From Streptomyces meridianus (GTDB lineage Bacteria > Actinomycetota > Actinomycetes > Streptomycetales > Streptomycetaceae): a stretch of DNA of 55,454 nucleotides. The notes under the pieces were generated by a model. It saw only the letters and a list, made by a program, of their open reading frames with translations, searched no databases and was not told where the DNA came from. The stretch covers positions 1 through 55,454 of the forward strand of contig NZ_JAMQGM010000020.1 of the NCBI RefSeq assembly GCF_023703325.1. The letters are read 5' to 3'. A program made the translations under genes and the position numbers. Numbering within the stretch: position 1 is the first letter of the stretch; each line of letters opens with the position of its first letter. Below are positions 54,522 to 55,454 of this stretch, piece by piece.

Positions 54522-55454
54522 TCAGTCCTTCACCCGGAACGTCCTGAACGCGGTGTCGCGCAGGGTGCGGCACTCCTTGTCGTCCCAGGCGTCCTTCGCA
54601 CAGGTGATCATGATCGCGTAGCCGTGGGTGGAGTTCACCCGGAAACCGCGGTTGAGCACCCGCATCCGCTCACTGTCGGGCCTGCGCTCGAACTCCCAGT
54701 CGGCGACGGTCGGGTAACCGCGGTAGGGGACCTTCTTGATGCCGATCAGCCGGTATCCACTGATGGAGCCGGCGGCCGCCCCGCGATCGGCGGACTCCCA
54801 GGCGGCCTTGGCGTCCTCGCCGGGGCTCGCGGTGAAGTCGACCTGCATCCTCGGGTAGCCGCCGTTCTTGCTGTATATGGCTCCGGAGTTCTGTCCGGCA
54901 GTGCCGGTGCGCTTCCACCCCTTCGGCATCGCAATGGCGAAGTTGAACTGGGAGTTCGTGACGATCCGGTAGCCGTCCGGCAGTTCGTCCTTCCCGCCAC
55001 CCGAGCCGGATGAGTCCTTGTCCTTGTCGTCGCCGTCCTTCTCGTCGTCGGCGCTCGCGGAGGGACTCGCGGACGGGCTTGCGGAGTTGTCCGTTCCGGT
55101 GCCCTTGTCCCCGCCCTGCTCCTTGTCCTTGCTGCCGTCCGCCGTGTCGGACTCCCCGGATGCGGCCGGGGCCTGCTTGCCGCCTCCCCCGTCCCCGCTC
55201 ATCGCGTTGTAGGCCAGCACGGAGCCGACCAGGGCCAGCACCACGACCGCCACCACGGCCAGGACCCGCCGCGACACCCGGTCGGTGAACCCGGCACTGC
55301 GCGGACCGGCCGGGGTCGCCGGTGCGGGAGCGTCCGCCTCGGCCCGGTGAGCCGCCGACGCGTTGCGCACCGAGCGCAGCGCACTGCGCGCCCGGTCCGC
55401 CGCGGCGCCCGAGGCCGACGCGGAAACCCCCGCCGCGGCCGCGCCGTTCCGCGC
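54522..55454 (-). CDS. Membrane protein of the kinase cluster (5' part outside window)
   Basis: The visible C-terminal 310 residues comprise an Ala/Arg-rich linker (no start codon needed before the window edge; the frame stays open to 55454), a TM helix (VLAVVAVVVLALVGSVLAYNAM), and a Gly/Ser/Asp/Lys-rich spacer. An extracellular domain starts YRIVTNSQFNFAIAMPKGWKRTG and ends TAFRTFRVKD. That domain is homologous to the C-terminus of the pseudokinase next door. GTG 55368-55370 could start a short version, but a truncated receptor kinase with its kinase domain beyond the edge is more likely. Confidence 0.85.
   Translation of the reverse strand, partial: ARNGAAAAGVSASASGAAADRARSALRSVRNASAAHRAEADAPAPATPAGPRSAGFTDRVSRRVLAVVAVVVLALVGSVLAYNAMSGDGGGGKQAPAASGESDTADGSKDKEQGGDKGTGTDNSASPSASPSASADDEKDGDDKDKDSSGSGGGKDELPDGYRIVTNSQFNFAIAMPKGWKRTGTAGQNSGAIYSKNGGYPRMQVDFTASPGEDAKAAWESADRGAAAGSISGYRLIGIKKVPYRGYPTVADWEFERRPDSERMRVLNRGFRVNSTHGYAIMITCAKDAWDDKECRTLRDTAFRTFRVKD

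Noticed and set aside
1..55454. CRISPR array, tRNA/rRNA genes, insertion sequences or prophage
   Set aside because: No regularly spaced repeats, no recognisable structural RNA gene, and no transposase or phage proteins were seen.

Overview
The window is chromosomal DNA from a Streptomyces-like actinomycete. GC is very high, third codon positions are almost all G or C, and GTG and TTG starts are common. It carries actinomycete hallmarks: a conservon (cvnABCD), paired DUF397/XRE genes, Uma2 proteins, an MmyB-type regulator, a LAxTG wall-anchored protein, FG-GAP proteins and a Ser/Thr kinase cluster. Gene order (M23 peptidase, pcrA, conservon, NlpC/P60 pair ... chorismate mutase, guaA, kinases) recalls from memory the S. 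coelicolor core region around SCO4770-SCO4798; I could not check this. I see no tRNA, rRNA, CRISPR array, insertion sequence or phage.

Layout. 1-6 kb: a truncated M23 peptidase, L-asparaginase, a B12/radical-SAM protein resembling hopanoid C-3 methylase HpnR, and PcrA helicase on the minus strand with a repeat-derived in-frame insert. 6-11 kb: a minus-strand operon MHYT-cvnA-cvnB-cvnC-cvnD. 11-17 kb: two RipA-like NlpC/P60 endopeptidases, the first under a c-di-AMP (ydaO-type) riboswitch whose aptamer contains the Shine-Dalgarno, around a NUDIX gene, a DUF2235 hydrolase and a small membrane protein. 17-24.5 kb: Uma2, VOC, a decayed FG-GAP gene, a divergent MmyB/MFS pair, a DD-carboxypeptidase, a thioredoxin-like lipoprotein, a second Uma2 and a winged-helix protein. 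24.8-29.4 kb: an abaA/whiJ-like set (XRE, DUF397, divergent HATPase), DUF4190, a gene remnant, and an intact FG-GAP protein with an ECF-type promoter.

29.4-33.8 kb: a LacI-SBP-permease-permease sugar operon, with two palindromic operators at its promoter. 33.8-38.3 kb: a HAD phosphatase and a LiaFSR-like envelope-stress module (LuxR regulator and PspC kinase, divergent from a PspC/LiaF-like protein and a small membrane protein). 38.4-43 kb: GNAT, DoxX, a lipoprotein, a membrane protein, class II aldolase and a third Uma2. 43-46.8 kb: guaA, divergent from a candidate Phe/Tyr attenuator and chorismate mutase, then a LAETG surface protein with a Crp-like upstream site. 47-55.4 kb: GMC oxidoreductase, a succinate-semialdehyde dehydrogenase-like enzyme, a TTA-containing Ser/Thr kinase, a membrane pseudokinase and the C-terminal part of a third member that runs off the end.

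The most novel-looking element is the 44.73-44.95 kb leader. It has an apparently leaderless 23-codon ORF rich in Phe/Tyr codons, a strong hairpin and a perfect 9-bp alternative pairing, all in front of chorismate mutase. Other observations worth following are the riboswitch architecture, the bldA (TTA) codon in the kinase, the pseudokinase with conserved ectodomain, the LacI operator pair, and an FG-GAP relic that kept its promoter and last repeat.
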